From: CAMDHY01 sp046156265
GTDB lineage: Bacteria; Pseudomonadota; Alphaproteobacteria; Rhizobiales; Segnochrobactraceae
Direction of reading: 5' to 3'
Length of the DNA: 64,000 bases
NCBI RefSeq assembly: GCF_046156265.1
Contig: NZ_JAWDIR010000047.1
Location: 158,180 to 222,179, forward strand
In this document: positions 24,180-32,094 of the stretch, piece by piece
How positions within the stretch are numbered: the first letter of the stretch is position 1
Layout: each line of letters opens with the position of its first letter
Program-made: the position numbers and the translations under genes
Notes under the pieces: model-generated
Databases searched by the model: none
Seen by the model: the letters and a program-made list of their open reading frames with translations, nothing else
What the model was told of the DNA's origin: nothing

Positions 24180-24857
24180 TCAGGGCCTGAGCCCGCCCAG
24201 CAGGATCGTCAACAGCGAAGCGAGCGTGCGCTGGTGGAAGTCGTCGTCGGAGAGGTCGGAGCCCGCCACCGCCCGCACCTGCACGGCGAAGTCGGCATAG
24301 TGCTGCGTCGTCGCCCAGATCGAGAAGAGGAGGTGGCGCGGATCGACCGGCGCCATCCGCCCCTCGGCGATCCAGTGCTCGATGATCGCCGCCTTGGCGT
24401 CGACCAGGCACTTGAGACGGCCGGACAGCACGGGGGAGAGATGCGGCGCGCCCTGGATGATCTCCATCGCGAACATCCGCGAGGCGGCCGGGTCGCGCCG
24501 CGAGGCCTCGAGCTTGTTGGCGATGTACTCGGGCAGCGCGTCGAAGGGGTCGCGGGAGGCGTCGAGGCCGCGCAGTGGCTCCAGCCACATGTCGAGGGTG
24601 CGCTCCAGCACGGCGGTGTAGAGCGCGTCCTTGGAGCGGAAGTAGTAGAGCAGGTTCGGCTTCGACATGCCGGCGGCGGCCGCGATCTGCTCGACGCGGG
24701 CACCGTGGTAGCCGAACGTCGAGAACACATTCAGCGCCGCGTCGAGGATGCGCACGGCGTTCGCCTCGCCGATGCGCGTCTTGCGCGGACCGGCGGGCGA
24801 TTCGCCCTCAGTCACCTCGACGGCACCGCCCGCGCCCTTGACTTCGTGACCCTCCAT
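24180..24857 (-). CDS. rutR: RutR-like TetR regulator of pyrimidine catabolism
   Basis: The product (225 residues) closely resembles E. coli RutR. The helix-turn-helix RVEQIAAAAGMSKPNLLYYF is followed by the RutR-specific ligand domain with MEIIQGAPHLSPVLSGRLK and FSIWATTQHYADFAVQVRAV, near-identical to the E. coli stretch. RutR binds uracil or thymine and releases its DNA. The ATG at 24857 has GAGGG in front. An ATG at 24905 in frame would leave only four bases to the operator at 24909-24924. It lies convergent to preA and divergent from the ABC genes. Confidence 0.9.
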   Translation of the reverse strand: MEGHEVKGAGGAVEVTEGESPAGPRKTRIGEANAVRILDAALNVFSTFGYHGARVEQIAAAAGMSKPNLLYYFRSKDALYTAVLERTLDMWLEPLRGLDASRDPFDALPEYIANKLEASRRDPAASRMFAMEIIQGAPHLSPVLSGRLKCLVDAKAAIIEHWIAEGRMAPVDPRHLLFSIWATTQHYADFAVQVRAVAGSDLSDDDFHQRTLASLLTILLGGLRP

Positions 24858-24908
24858 CCCGCCCTCTTGCCCCGCCGTGCCCGCATCCGGCGCGATGGTG
24901 CCCAAGAT

Positions 24909-24924
24909 TTGCCCAGCCGGTCAA
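24909..24924. promoter_or_regulatory. RutR-type operator between rutR and the ABC genes
   Basis: TTGCCCAGCCGGTCAA matches the RutR consensus TTGACCANNTGGTCAA at 12 of 14 fixed positions. It lies in the divergent region between rutR and the ABC ATPase gene, so it may serve both. Confidence 0.65.
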
Positions 24925-25102
24925 ATCGCCGCCGGCCGATCGGCGCGCATCGCTCGCGCAGCGACGGCCGATCACGCTATCTTGCCTGCATGGCACACGC
25001 CTTGCGATCCGCCTCCGGCCCGATGGCCGGCGCCTGCGGAACCGGATGGCGGCGGGGGTGGCGGCTCCGGGACAGCGGGACGGGCGGATTGTGAAGGAAG
25101 CG

Positions 25103-25930
25103 ATGCGGACCGAGACGAGCGCGGGGGGCGGTGCAGCGGCGGCGGGGGCCGGGCGGCCGGTGATCGAGGCGCGCGGGCTGTCGCTCACCTTCGAGACCGC
25201 CGACGGCCCGGTGTTCGCGCTCTCCGACGTCGATCTCGACGTGCACGCCGGCGAGTTCGTCTCCTTCATCGGCCCGTCCGGCTGCGGCAAGACCACCTTC
25301 CTGCGCGTCGTCGCCGACCTCGAGCAGCCGAGCGCCGGCACAGTGCTGGTCAACGGCCTGACGCCGGAGGCGGCGCGCCTCGCCCGCCAGTACGGCTACG
25401 TCTTCCAGGCGCCCGCCCTCTATCCGTGGCGGACGATCGAGAAGAACGTCATGCTGCCGCTCGAGATCATCGGCCTGCCGGCGGCCGAGCGGGCGGAGCG
25501 GGCGCGCAAGCAGCTCGAACTCGTCGATCTCGCCGGCTTCGAGCGCAAGTTCCCCTGGCAGCTCTCCGGTGGCATGCAGCAGCGCGCCTCGATCGCCCGC
25601 GCGCTCTCCTTCGACCCGGCGCTGATGCTGATGGACGAGCCCTTCGGGGCGCTGGACGAGATCGTCCGCGACCACCTGAACGAGCGCCTGCTGCGCCTCT
25701 GGGACAAGACCGGCAAGACGGTGCTGTTCGTCACCCACTCGATCCAGGAGGCGGTGTTCCTGTCGACCAAGATCGTGGTGATGTCGCCGCGGCCGGGGCG
25801 CATCATCGACGTCATCGCCTGCGACTTCCCGCGCGACCGCACGCTCGACATCCGCGAGACGCCGGAATTCCTCGAGGTGGCCCACCGCGTCCGCGCGGGC
25901 CTCCGGGCAGGGCACGCCTATGGCGACTGA
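25103..25930 (+). CDS. ABC transporter ATP-binding protein (pyrimidine-type)
   Basis: The product has 275 residues. Walker A is GPSGCGKTTF, the signature is LSGGMQQRASIARAL, Walker B is ALMLMDEPFGALD and the switch is VTHSIQEAVF, placing it in the nitrate/sulfonate/taurine (TauB/SsuB) family used by NMT1/THI5-type importers. GGAAG stands before the ATG at 25103. Upstream in-frame Met codons lie in non-coding-looking DNA. The stop overlaps the permease start by 11 bases. With the two permeases and the binding protein it probably imports a pyrimidine or a hydantoin-like base, judging from the RutR control and neighbouring catabolic genes. Confidence 0.88.
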   Translation: MRTETSAGGGAAAAGAGRPVIEARGLSLTFETADGPVFALSDVDLDVHAGEFVSFIGPSGCGKTTFLRVVADLEQPSAGTVLVNGLTPEAARLARQYGYVFQAPALYPWRTIEKNVMLPLEIIGLPAAERAERARKQLELVDLAGFERKFPWQLSGGMQQRASIARALSFDPALMLMDEPFGALDEIVRDHLNERLLRLWDKTGKTVLFVTHSIQEAVFLSTKIVVMSPRPGRIIDVIACDFPRDRTLDIRETPEFLEVAHRVRAGLRAGHAYGD

Positions 25931-26849
25931 GGCGGCGACGCACGCGTCCCGTGCCGCACCGGCGCGGCGCTCCGGCTCCGGGCCGCTCGACGCGGTGCTG
26001 CCGGTCGCCGTCATCGTCGCGATCCTCGTCGTGCTCTGGTACGTCGCCGCCGTGGCGCTCAACGCGGGCATCGTCCGCGACGGCTTCGAGCGCGCCGGCA
26101 CCGCCTACACGACGGAGGACCTCGTCGCCGCCACGCTGTCGCACGACCGACCCTTGCTGCCGGCGCCGCACCAGATCCTCGTCGAGCTGAAGAAGACGGT
26201 CATCGACGTCGACCCGACGTCGAAGCGCAGCCTCGTCTACCACGGCTGGGTGACGCTCTCCTCGACGCTGCTCGGCTTCGTCATGGGGACGATCCTCGGC
26301 ATCGTGCTCGCCGTGCTGATCGTCCACATGCGCTCGCTCGACAAGAGCCTGATGCCGTGGATCATCTCGTCCCAGACGATCCCGATCCTGGCGATCGCGC
26401 CGATCGTCATCGTCGTGCTCGGCTCGATCGGCCTCAGGGGCCTCGTGCCGAAGGCGATCATCTCGACCTATCTCTGCTTCTTCCCGGTCACCATCGGCAT
26501 GGTGAAGGGGCTGACGTCACCCGACGTGCTCTCGCTCGACCTGATGCGCACCTATTCGGCGTCGAAGGCGCAGACCTTCTGGAAGTTGCGCCTGCCGGCC
26601 TCGGTGCCGTTCCTGTTCGCGAGCCTCAAGGTCGCGATCGCCATCGCCATCGTCGGCGCCATCGTCGCGGAACTGCCGACCGGCGCCCAGGCCGGCATCG
26701 GCGCGCGGCTGCTGTCGGGCTCCTACTACGGCCAGACCGTGCAGATCTGGGCGGCCCTGTTCGTCGCCGCGGCGCTCGCCGCGAGCCTCGTCGCCCTCGT
26801 CGGCCTCGCCGAGCGGGTGACGCTGAAGGCGATGGGGGCGCGGCGATGA
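25920..26849 (+). CDS. ABC transporter permease 1 (pyrimidine-type)
   Basis: The product has 309 residues with about six helices and an inner-membrane location. The first helix is VLPVAVIVAILVVLWYVAAV. An extra periplasmic segment of about 50 residues follows, as in other permeases paired with NMT1-type binding proteins. The EAA-type loop is YSASKAQTFWKLRLPASVP. It overlaps the ATPase gene and, by ATGA, the second permease. Confidence 0.85.
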   Translation: MATEAATHASRAAPARRSGSGPLDAVLPVAVIVAILVVLWYVAAVALNAGIVRDGFERAGTAYTTEDLVAATLSHDRPLLPAPHQILVELKKTVIDVDPTSKRSLVYHGWVTLSSTLLGFVMGTILGIVLAVLIVHMRSLDKSLMPWIISSQTIPILAIAPIVIVVLGSIGLRGLVPKAIISTYLCFFPVTIGMVKGLTSPDVLSLDLMRTYSASKAQTFWKLRLPASVPFLFASLKVAIAIAIVGAIVAELPTGAQAGIGARLLSGSYYGQTVQIWAALFVAAALAASLVALVGLAERVTLKAMGARR

Positions 26850-27973
26850 CCGTCACGCGCGGCCGCTCCGTCGTCTGGATCCTCGCCGGCGCGCTGCTGG
26901 CGCTCTCGGCCTTCCTGCCGACCGGCGTCGAGGTGGCCGGCACGCCCTTGCTGATGTTCGCGGTGCTGCGGCTCGCCATCGGCGGGCTGCTCTGCGCCAT
27001 CGGCGCGACGCGGCGGCTCGACGGGCCGCGGCTGGCGATCGTCTTCGCGCTCCTCGTCGCCGGCTGCGCTGCCGCGCTCTTCACCGTCCACCTCGACGTG
27101 GTCGCCGGCCGCGCCGACCTCGACTTCTGGCTCGGTGTCGTCGGCCTGTGGCTCGCCGCCTGGGTGGCGAACGACGCGCTCGCCGCCCATCGCTTCGCCA
27201 CGCCGGCGGCGCAGCGGGCGGCTTCGATCGCCGTACCGGCGATCTTCGGCGCCTTCCTCCTCTTCCTCTGGGAGGTGGTGGTCGTCGGCTTCGGCGTCTC
27301 GCCGGTGCTGATGCCACCGCCGTCGGCGGTCGGCGCCCGCATCGCCGTGTCGCTGCCGATCCTCGCCGACGATTTCGTCCAGACCTTCGTGCGCGGTGTG
27401 CTGTCGGGCTACGTCATCGGCTGCGCCGCCGGATTCCTCGTCGCCATCCTCGCCGACCGCGTGCCGTTCCTGCGCAAGGGGCTCTTGCCGCTCGGCAACT
27501 TCGTCTCGGCCCTGCCGATCATCGGCATCGCGCCGATCATGGTGATGTGGTTCGGCTTCGACTGGCACTCGAAGGCCGCCGTCGTCGTGGTGATGACCTT
27601 CTTCCCGATGCTGGTGAACACGGTCGCCGGCCTGTCGGCGAGCGGCACGCTCGAGCGCGACCTGATGCGCTCCTACGCCGCCTCCTGGTGGACGACGCTC
27701 GTCAAGCTGCGGCTGCCGGCGGCGTTGCCGTTCATCTTCAATGCGCTGAAGATCAACTCGACGCTCGCGCTGATCGGCGCCATCGTCGCGGAGTTCTTCG
27801 GCACGCCGACGGTCGGGATGGGCTTCCGCATCTCGATCGAGGCCGGCCGCATGGCGCTCGACATGGTGTGGGCCGAGATCGCGGTCGCCGCGGTCGCCGG
27901 CACCGCCTTCTACGGTCTGGTCGCGCTCCTCGAGCGCTCCGTGACCTTCTGGCACCCCTCGTACCGGCGATAG
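26846..27973 (+). CDS. ABC transporter permease 2 (pyrimidine-type)
   Basis: The product has 375 residues, longer than permease 1. Four extra N-terminal helices (about residues 8-110) precede the standard six-helix BPD transport domain with LRLPAALPFIFNALKINS and the EAA loop SYAASWWTTLVKLRLP. The N-terminal helices are unusual but appear in other two-permease members of this family. The start ATG overlaps the previous stop (ATGA). The binding-protein gene follows 48 bases later. Confidence 0.85.
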   Translation: MTVTRGRSVVWILAGALLALSAFLPTGVEVAGTPLLMFAVLRLAIGGLLCAIGATRRLDGPRLAIVFALLVAGCAAALFTVHLDVVAGRADLDFWLGVVGLWLAAWVANDALAAHRFATPAAQRAASIAVPAIFGAFLLFLWEVVVVGFGVSPVLMPPPSAVGARIAVSLPILADDFVQTFVRGVLSGYVIGCAAGFLVAILADRVPFLRKGLLPLGNFVSALPIIGIAPIMVMWFGFDWHSKAAVVVVMTFFPMLVNTVAGLSASGTLERDLMRSYAASWWTTLVKLRLPAALPFIFNALKINSTLALIGAIVAEFFGTPTVGMGFRISIEAGRMALDMVWAEIAVAAVAGTAFYGLVALLERSVTFWHPSYRR

Positions 27974-28021
27974 AGGGCGCCGGCCCGGGGACTTCGTCTC
28001 ATCTTGGTGGAGGACGTGGAC

Positions 28022-29011
28022 ATGACGACGAGAACGGCCATCGCAGCAGGCATCGCACTCGCGCTCGGCATCGGCACGGCGCAGGCGGCCGACCCGGTGA
28101 CGCTGCAGCTGAAGTGGGTCACCCAGGCCCAGTTCGCCGGCTACTACGTGGCGGCGGAGAAGGGCTTCTATGACGAGGAAGGCCTCGACGTCACCATCAA
28201 CCCGGGTGGCCCGGACGTCGCCCCGCCGCAGGTGATCGCCGGCGGTGGCGCCGACGTCGTCATCGACTGGATGCCGTCCGCGCTCGCCTCGCGCGAGAAG
28301 GGCGTGCCGCTCGTCAACATCTCGCAGCCGTTCAAGAAGTCCGGCCTGATGCTGACCTGCCGCAAGGACACCGGCATCACCTCGCCGGCCGACTTCAAGG
28401 GCAAGACGCTCGGCGTCTGGTTCGGCGGCAACGAGTATCCGTTCCTGTCGTGGATGTCGAAGCTCGGCCTCAAGACCGACGGCGGCCCGGACGGCGTCAC
28501 CGTCATCAAGCAGGGCTTCAACGTCGACCCGCTCATCCAGAAGCAGGCCGACTGCGTCTCGACGATGACCTACAACGAGTACTGGCAGGTGATCGACGCC
28601 GGCTTCAAGCCCGAGGACCTCGTCGTCTTCAAGTATGACGAGCAGGGCGAGGGCACGATGGAGGACGGCCTCTACGTGATGGAGGACAACCTCAAGGACC
28701 CGGCCTTCGTGGAGAAGATGGCGAAGTTCGTGAAGGCGTCGATGAAGGGCTGGGACTACGCGCGCCAGAACCCCGACGAGGCGGCGATGATCGTGCTCGA
28801 GAACGACGCGTCGGGCGCCCAGACGGAGGCCCACCAGAAGCGGATGATGGGCGAGATTGCCAAGCTTCTGGACACCGAAGCGAACGGCAAGCTCGACCCG
28901 GCCGACTTCGACCGCACGGTCGCGATCCTGATGTCCGGCGGCTCCGACCCGGTGATCACCAAGAAGCCGGAGGGGGCGACCTCGACGGCGGTGTACGACG
29001 CGATGAAGTGA
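28022..29011 (+). CDS. ABC transporter substrate-binding protein (NMT1/THI5-like)
   Basis: The product has 329 residues with a signal peptide (AIAAGIALALGIGTAQA-ADP), so it is periplasmic. It matches the NMT1/THI5-like family with LQLKWVTQAQFAGYYVAAEK near the mature start, the LGVWFGGNEYPF ligand loop and VSTMTYNEYWQVIDAGF. Members bind pyrimidines, hydroxymethylpyrimidine or riboflavin. Here the preTA, rutR and dihydropyrimidinase context favours a pyrimidine. GGAGG precedes the ATG at 28022 and decides the start. A palindromic repeat follows directly, as after choX and modA. Confidence 0.9.
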   Translation: MTTRTAIAAGIALALGIGTAQAADPVTLQLKWVTQAQFAGYYVAAEKGFYDEEGLDVTINPGGPDVAPPQVIAGGGADVVIDWMPSALASREKGVPLVNISQPFKKSGLMLTCRKDTGITSPADFKGKTLGVWFGGNEYPFLSWMSKLGLKTDGGPDGVTVIKQGFNVDPLIQKQADCVSTMTYNEYWQVIDAGFKPEDLVVFKYDEQGEGTMEDGLYVMEDNLKDPAFVEKMAKFVKASMKGWDYARQNPDEAAMIVLENDASGAQTEAHQKRMMGEIAKLLDTEANGKLDPADFDRTVAILMSGGSDPVITKKPEGATSTAVYDAMK

Positions 29012-29034
29012 GGGGGGCGGGGGCGTCGTCATTG

Positions 29035-29206
29035 GATTGACGGGCCCCCACCTGCCGCGCCTGCGGCGCGGCGGTCCTCCCCCCTGGCAGGGGGAGGACC
29101 GGACAGCGGTTGTCGGACGCTGCCATCTCAAAGCAAGCGACGCGTCCTCCCCCTGCCAGGGGGGAGGACAGCCGGCGAAGCCGGCAGGTGGGGGCCCGTC
29201 AATCAA
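29035..29206. repeat. Palindromic repeats after the pyrimidine-type binding-protein gene
   Basis: One unit at about 29035-29100 (GACGGGCCCCCACCTGCCG, then CCCCCTGGCAGGGGGAGG) and another at about 29143-29206 (CCCCCTGCCAGGGGGG, then GCCGGCGAAGCCGGC) are of the same type as at 24,001. They flank the 5' side of a DUF559 gene. Confidence 0.85.
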
Positions 29207-29220
29207 GAGCAATTGGTCCG

Positions 29221-29649
29221 ATGGTCGTCGAACGCACCCGTCGCGACACCGCCCGCCGTCTCCGTCGCCAGCCGACGGAGGCGGAAACCACACTGTGGAA
29301 TGCCCTCCGGCGCCTTCCGCTCGACGGCTCTCACTTCCGCCGGCAGGTGCCGATCGGAGCGTTCGTTGCGGACTTCGCCTGCCACGCGGCGCGGCTCGTC
29401 GTCGAACTCGACGGCGGCCAGCATACCGAGCAGGCGGATGCCGACTATGACGCCCGACGGACGGCATGGCTTGGGCGGGCGGGTTACCGCGTTTTGAGGT
29501 TCCAGAACGCCGACGTGTTCCTGCGGATCGACGATGTGCTGGAGACGATCCGGGCGGCGGTGTTCGGCGGCATCGATGTTGAGGGGCGGAAGTTGATCCA
29601 CCGACGCACGAGCAGTCGTCGCAGCCCGGAGCGACGGGCCCCACCCTGA
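29221..29649 (+). CDS. DUF559 (endonuclease-fold) protein
   Basis: The product has 142 residues. It shows the DUF559 pattern: LRRQPTEAETTLWNALRR, FRRQVPIGAFVADFACHAA, LVVELDGGQHTEQADADYDA and GYRVLRFQNADVFLRIDDVL. The D, E-x-D and Q/K positions match the PD-(D/E)XK nuclease-like fold, related to very-short-patch repair enzymes. The target is unknown. The C-terminus (RRSPERRAPP) already runs into the following palindromic repeat, so the gene is wedged between two repeats. It has nothing obvious to do with pyrimidine catabolism. Confidence 0.75.
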   Translation: MVVERTRRDTARRLRRQPTEAETTLWNALRRLPLDGSHFRRQVPIGAFVADFACHAARLVVELDGGQHTEQADADYDARRTAWLGRAGYRVLRFQNADVFLRIDDVLETIRAAVFGGIDVEGRKLIHRRTSSRRSPERRAPP

Positions 29650-29806
29650 CCGCTGCGCGGTCTGTCCCTCCCCCTGGCAGGGGAGGGACGTGTCGCGGAC
29701 CTTGAAATGCCGAGGCCCAACAAGTCCGTTGCCCCGTCCTCCCCCTGCCAGGGGGGAGGACAGCCGGCGAAGCCGGCAGGTGGGGGCCTGTCAATCAAGA
29801 CCGCAA
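29635..29806. repeat. Palindromic repeats between the DUF559 gene and dihydropyrimidinase
   Basis: The first unit (GGGCCCCACCCTGACCGC through CCCCCTGGCAGGGG, about 29636-29690) overlaps the DUF559 3' end. The second (CCCCCTGCCAGGGGGG through GCCGGCAGGTGGGGG, about 29742-29790) lies before hydA. With 29035-29206 they form a nearly symmetric frame around the DUF559 gene. Confidence 0.85.
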
Positions 29807-29843
29807 CGTCCGCGTTCTCACTGAACTGATCTCGGAGACCCCC

Positions 29844-31298
29844 ATGACCACTCTCATCCGCGGCGGCACCGTTGTGAACCATGACGCCTCGCAGAAGGCG
29901 GACGTTCTCGTCGAGGGCGGCAGGATCGTCGCCGTCGGGCGCGATCTCGAGGCGCCGGCCGGTGCCAACGTCATCGACGCCGGCGGGGCCTACGTCATGC
30001 CCGGCGGCATCGACCCGCACACCCACCTCGAGTTCATGTTCATGGGGAGCGTGTCGGCCGACGACTTCGAGTGGGGCACCAAGGCGGCGCTGTCGGGCGG
30101 CACCACGATGGTGGTCGACTTCTGCATCCCGGCCCCCGGCCAGTCGATGCTCGCCGCCTACCAGGACTGGCGGCGCAAGTCGGAAGCCGCCGCCTGCGAC
30201 TACGGCTTCCACATGGCGGTGACCTGGTGGGACGAGCCGGTCTTCGACGAGATGGAAACCGTCGTGAAGACCTACGGCATCAACACCTTCAAGCACTTCA
30301 TGGCCTACAAGGGCGCCTTGATGGTGAACGACGACGAGCTCTTCCACTCGTTCCGTCGCTGCGCCGCCCTCGGCGCCCTGCCGCTCGTCCACGCCGAGAA
30401 CGGCGACGTCGTCTTCCGCCTGCAGCAGCAGCTGATGGAGCAGGGCATCACCGGACCGGAAGGCCACGCCTATTCGCGGCCCCCCGAGGTCGAGGGCGAG
30501 GCGACCAACCGGGCGATCATGATCGCCGACATGGCCGGCTGCCCGCTCTATGTCGTCCACACCTCCTGCAAGCCCGCCCACGAGGCGATCGCGCGGGCGC
30601 GCGCGAGCGGCAAGCGCGTCTATGGCGAGCCGCTGATCCAGCACCTCGTCCTCGACGAGGACGAGTATCGCAACGCCGACTGGACCTATGCGGCACGCCG
30701 CGTGATGTCGCCGCCGTTCCGCCCGAAGGAGCACCAGGCGAGCCTGTGGGCGGGGCTGCAGTCGGGCTCGCTGCAGGTGGTGGCGACCGACCACTGCGCC
30801 TTCACCAGCGAGCAGAAGCGCCTCGGCCTCGGCGACTTCACCAAGATCCCGAACGGCACCGGTGGCCTCGAGGATCGCCTGCCGGTGCTGTGGACGGCCG
30901 GTGTCGGCACCGGCCGGCTGACCAAGGAGGAGTTCGTCGGCGCCACCTCCGCCAACATCGCCCGCATCCTCAACGTCTATCCGCGGAAGGGCCGCATCGC
31001 GGTGGGATCGGACGCCGACATCATCGTCTGGGACCCGTCGGCGACGAAGACGATCTCGCCGAAGACCCAGGTGAGCCGCATCGACTACAACGTCTTCGAG
31101 GGCTTCGAGTGCGTCGGCCTGCCGGCCGTGGTGATGTCGCGCGGCAAGGTCGCCTGGCAGGACGGCCGGCTGCGCGCCGAGCGCGGCGACGGCGCCTATG
31201 TGGCCCGCGACCCGTTCCCGGCGGTGCACGTGGCGAATGCCAAGTGGCGGGCGCTAACCGCGCCGCGGGCGGTCGAGCGGGCGGAGGTGACGCCGTAG
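29844..31298 (+). CDS. Dihydropyrimidinase (D-hydantoinase type)
   Basis: The product (484 residues) is a binuclear-metal cyclic amidohydrolase that opens dihydrouracil or dihydrothymine to N-carbamoyl-beta-amino acids, the second reductive pyrimidine step. Metal motifs are GIDPHTHLEF, the carbamylated lysine in FKHFMAYKGAL, HAENGD and VVHTSCKPAH, and ATDHCAFTSEQK holds the final Asp. The ATG at 29844 follows GGAGA (GATCTCGGAGACCCCC). It comes after preTA and the transporter and before the beta-ureidopropionase-type gene, so its role is firm. Hydantoin use cannot be excluded. Confidence 0.93.
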   Translation: MTTLIRGGTVVNHDASQKADVLVEGGRIVAVGRDLEAPAGANVIDAGGAYVMPGGIDPHTHLEFMFMGSVSADDFEWGTKAALSGGTTMVVDFCIPAPGQSMLAAYQDWRRKSEAAACDYGFHMAVTWWDEPVFDEMETVVKTYGINTFKHFMAYKGALMVNDDELFHSFRRCAALGALPLVHAENGDVVFRLQQQLMEQGITGPEGHAYSRPPEVEGEATNRAIMIADMAGCPLYVVHTSCKPAHEAIARARASGKRVYGEPLIQHLVLDEDEYRNADWTYAARRVMSPPFRPKEHQASLWAGLQSGSLQVVATDHCAFTSEQKRLGLGDFTKIPNGTGGLEDRLPVLWTAGVGTGRLTKEEFVGATSANIARILNVYPRKGRIAVGSDADIIVWDPSATKTISPKTQVSRIDYNVFEGFECVGLPAVVMSRGKVAWQDGRLRAERGDGAYVARDPFPAVHVANAKWRALTAPRAVERAEVTP

Positions 31299-31330
31299 GG
31301 GATTGGCGGCAAGCGCCGAGATCAGCTATA

Positions 31331-31347
31331 GTAGTGAAGTTCACTAC
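31331..31347. promoter_or_regulatory. Probable operator of the Phd/PIN toxin-antitoxin pair
   Basis: GTAGTGAAGTTCACTAC is a perfect 8-1-8 palindrome ten bases upstream of the antitoxin ATG. This spacing and symmetry suit an autoregulated toxin-antitoxin promoter. Confidence 0.7.
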
Positions 31348-31356
31348 ATTGGGACC

Positions 31357-31617
31357 ATGCGCGTGAAGACGGTATCGGCGGCGGATGCCAATCGCCACTT
31401 CTCGAAGCTCCTCGGCGAGGTCGAGCGGGGCGAGACGGTGCAGGTCACGTCGCGTGGCCGCCCCGTGGCGCGCCTCGCGCCCGAGCCGGAAGCCGATGCC
31501 GCGGAACGCGAAGCGGCCTTTCGCGAACTCATCGCGCGGCTGAAGAGCCAGCCGGCTCTCAATCTCGGCCGCGTCACCCGCGACGAGGCCTACGACGACA
31601 CGGATGATCCTGCTTGA
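31357..31617 (+). CDS. Phd/YefM-family antitoxin
   Basis: The product has 86 residues. The opening MRVKTVSAADANRHFSKLLG and VERGETVQVTSRGRPVARLA are the Phd/YefM DNA-binding fold. The acidic tail (DEAYDDTDDPA) is the usual flexible toxin-neutralising end. The stop overlaps the PIN toxin start (TTGA). The palindrome at 31331 is probably its operator. The pair interrupts the pyrimidine gene run. Confidence 0.85.
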   Translation: MRVKTVSAADANRHFSKLLGEVERGETVQVTSRGRPVARLAPEPEADAAEREAAFRELIARLKSQPALNLGRVTRDEAYDDTDDPA

Positions 31618-32063
31618 AAGTCGCGATCGACACGAACGTCCTCGCCTATGCCGAGGGTGTCGACGATCGCGGCCGACAGCAAACCGCCACCCTCACGATC
31701 GAGAGGCTCGGAGTCGCGCGGATCGTCCTGCCGGCGCAGGTTCTCGGTGAACTGCAACGCATTCTGCGACGGCGAGGTCGGATGACCCGAGCCGCATCCT
31801 GCGAGCGCGTACGGTTATGGCGTAACACGTGCTTTGTCGCCGGAACGTCAACTGCAGCGTTTGATGCGGCTCTTGATCTCACCGAGCGCCACGACCTGCA
31901 GATCTGGGATGCCTTGATCCTCGCCGTATCGGTGGAGGCCGGCTGCCGCCTGCTACTGTCGGAGGACATGCAGGAGGGCTTCTCATGGGCCGGGCTCACG
32001 GTCGCCAACCCCTTTGCCGATATCCTTCACCCCTTGCTCCGTCAGGCATTCCAGTCTGCCTGA
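31614..32063 (+). CDS. PIN-domain ribonuclease toxin (VapC-like)
   Basis: The product has 149 residues. Its TTG start overlaps the antitoxin stop. PIN catalytic acids are in MKVAIDTNVLAYAEG, VLGELQRIL, HDLQIWDALILAVSVE and LLLSEDMQEGF, which gives the D-E-D-D set of Mg2+-dependent RNases. It probably cleaves tRNA or other RNA when free of the antitoxin. The pair lies between dihydropyrimidinase and the carbamoyl amidohydrolase. Confidence 0.85.
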   Translation: MKVAIDTNVLAYAEGVDDRGRQQTATLTIERLGVARIVLPAQVLGELQRILRRRGRMTRAASCERVRLWRNTCFVAGTSTAAFDAALDLTERHDLQIWDALILAVSVEAGCRLLLSEDMQEGFSWAGLTVANPFADILHPLLRQAFQSA

Positions 32064-32094
32064 CGATCGGAATGTCCGACCGACGAGGCCTACC

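Noticed and set aside
24858..24905. Upstream ATG of rutR at 24905
   Set aside because: It would leave four bases to the operator. The ATG at 24857 has a clear GAGGG site and fits the RutR length better.
26726..29794. Very long open frames on the strand opposite to the ABC transporter and other genes
   Set aside because: High-GC DNA gives long antisense frames. These encode repetitive Arg/Gly/Asp/Val-rich sequences without domains and lie exactly across well-recognised genes.
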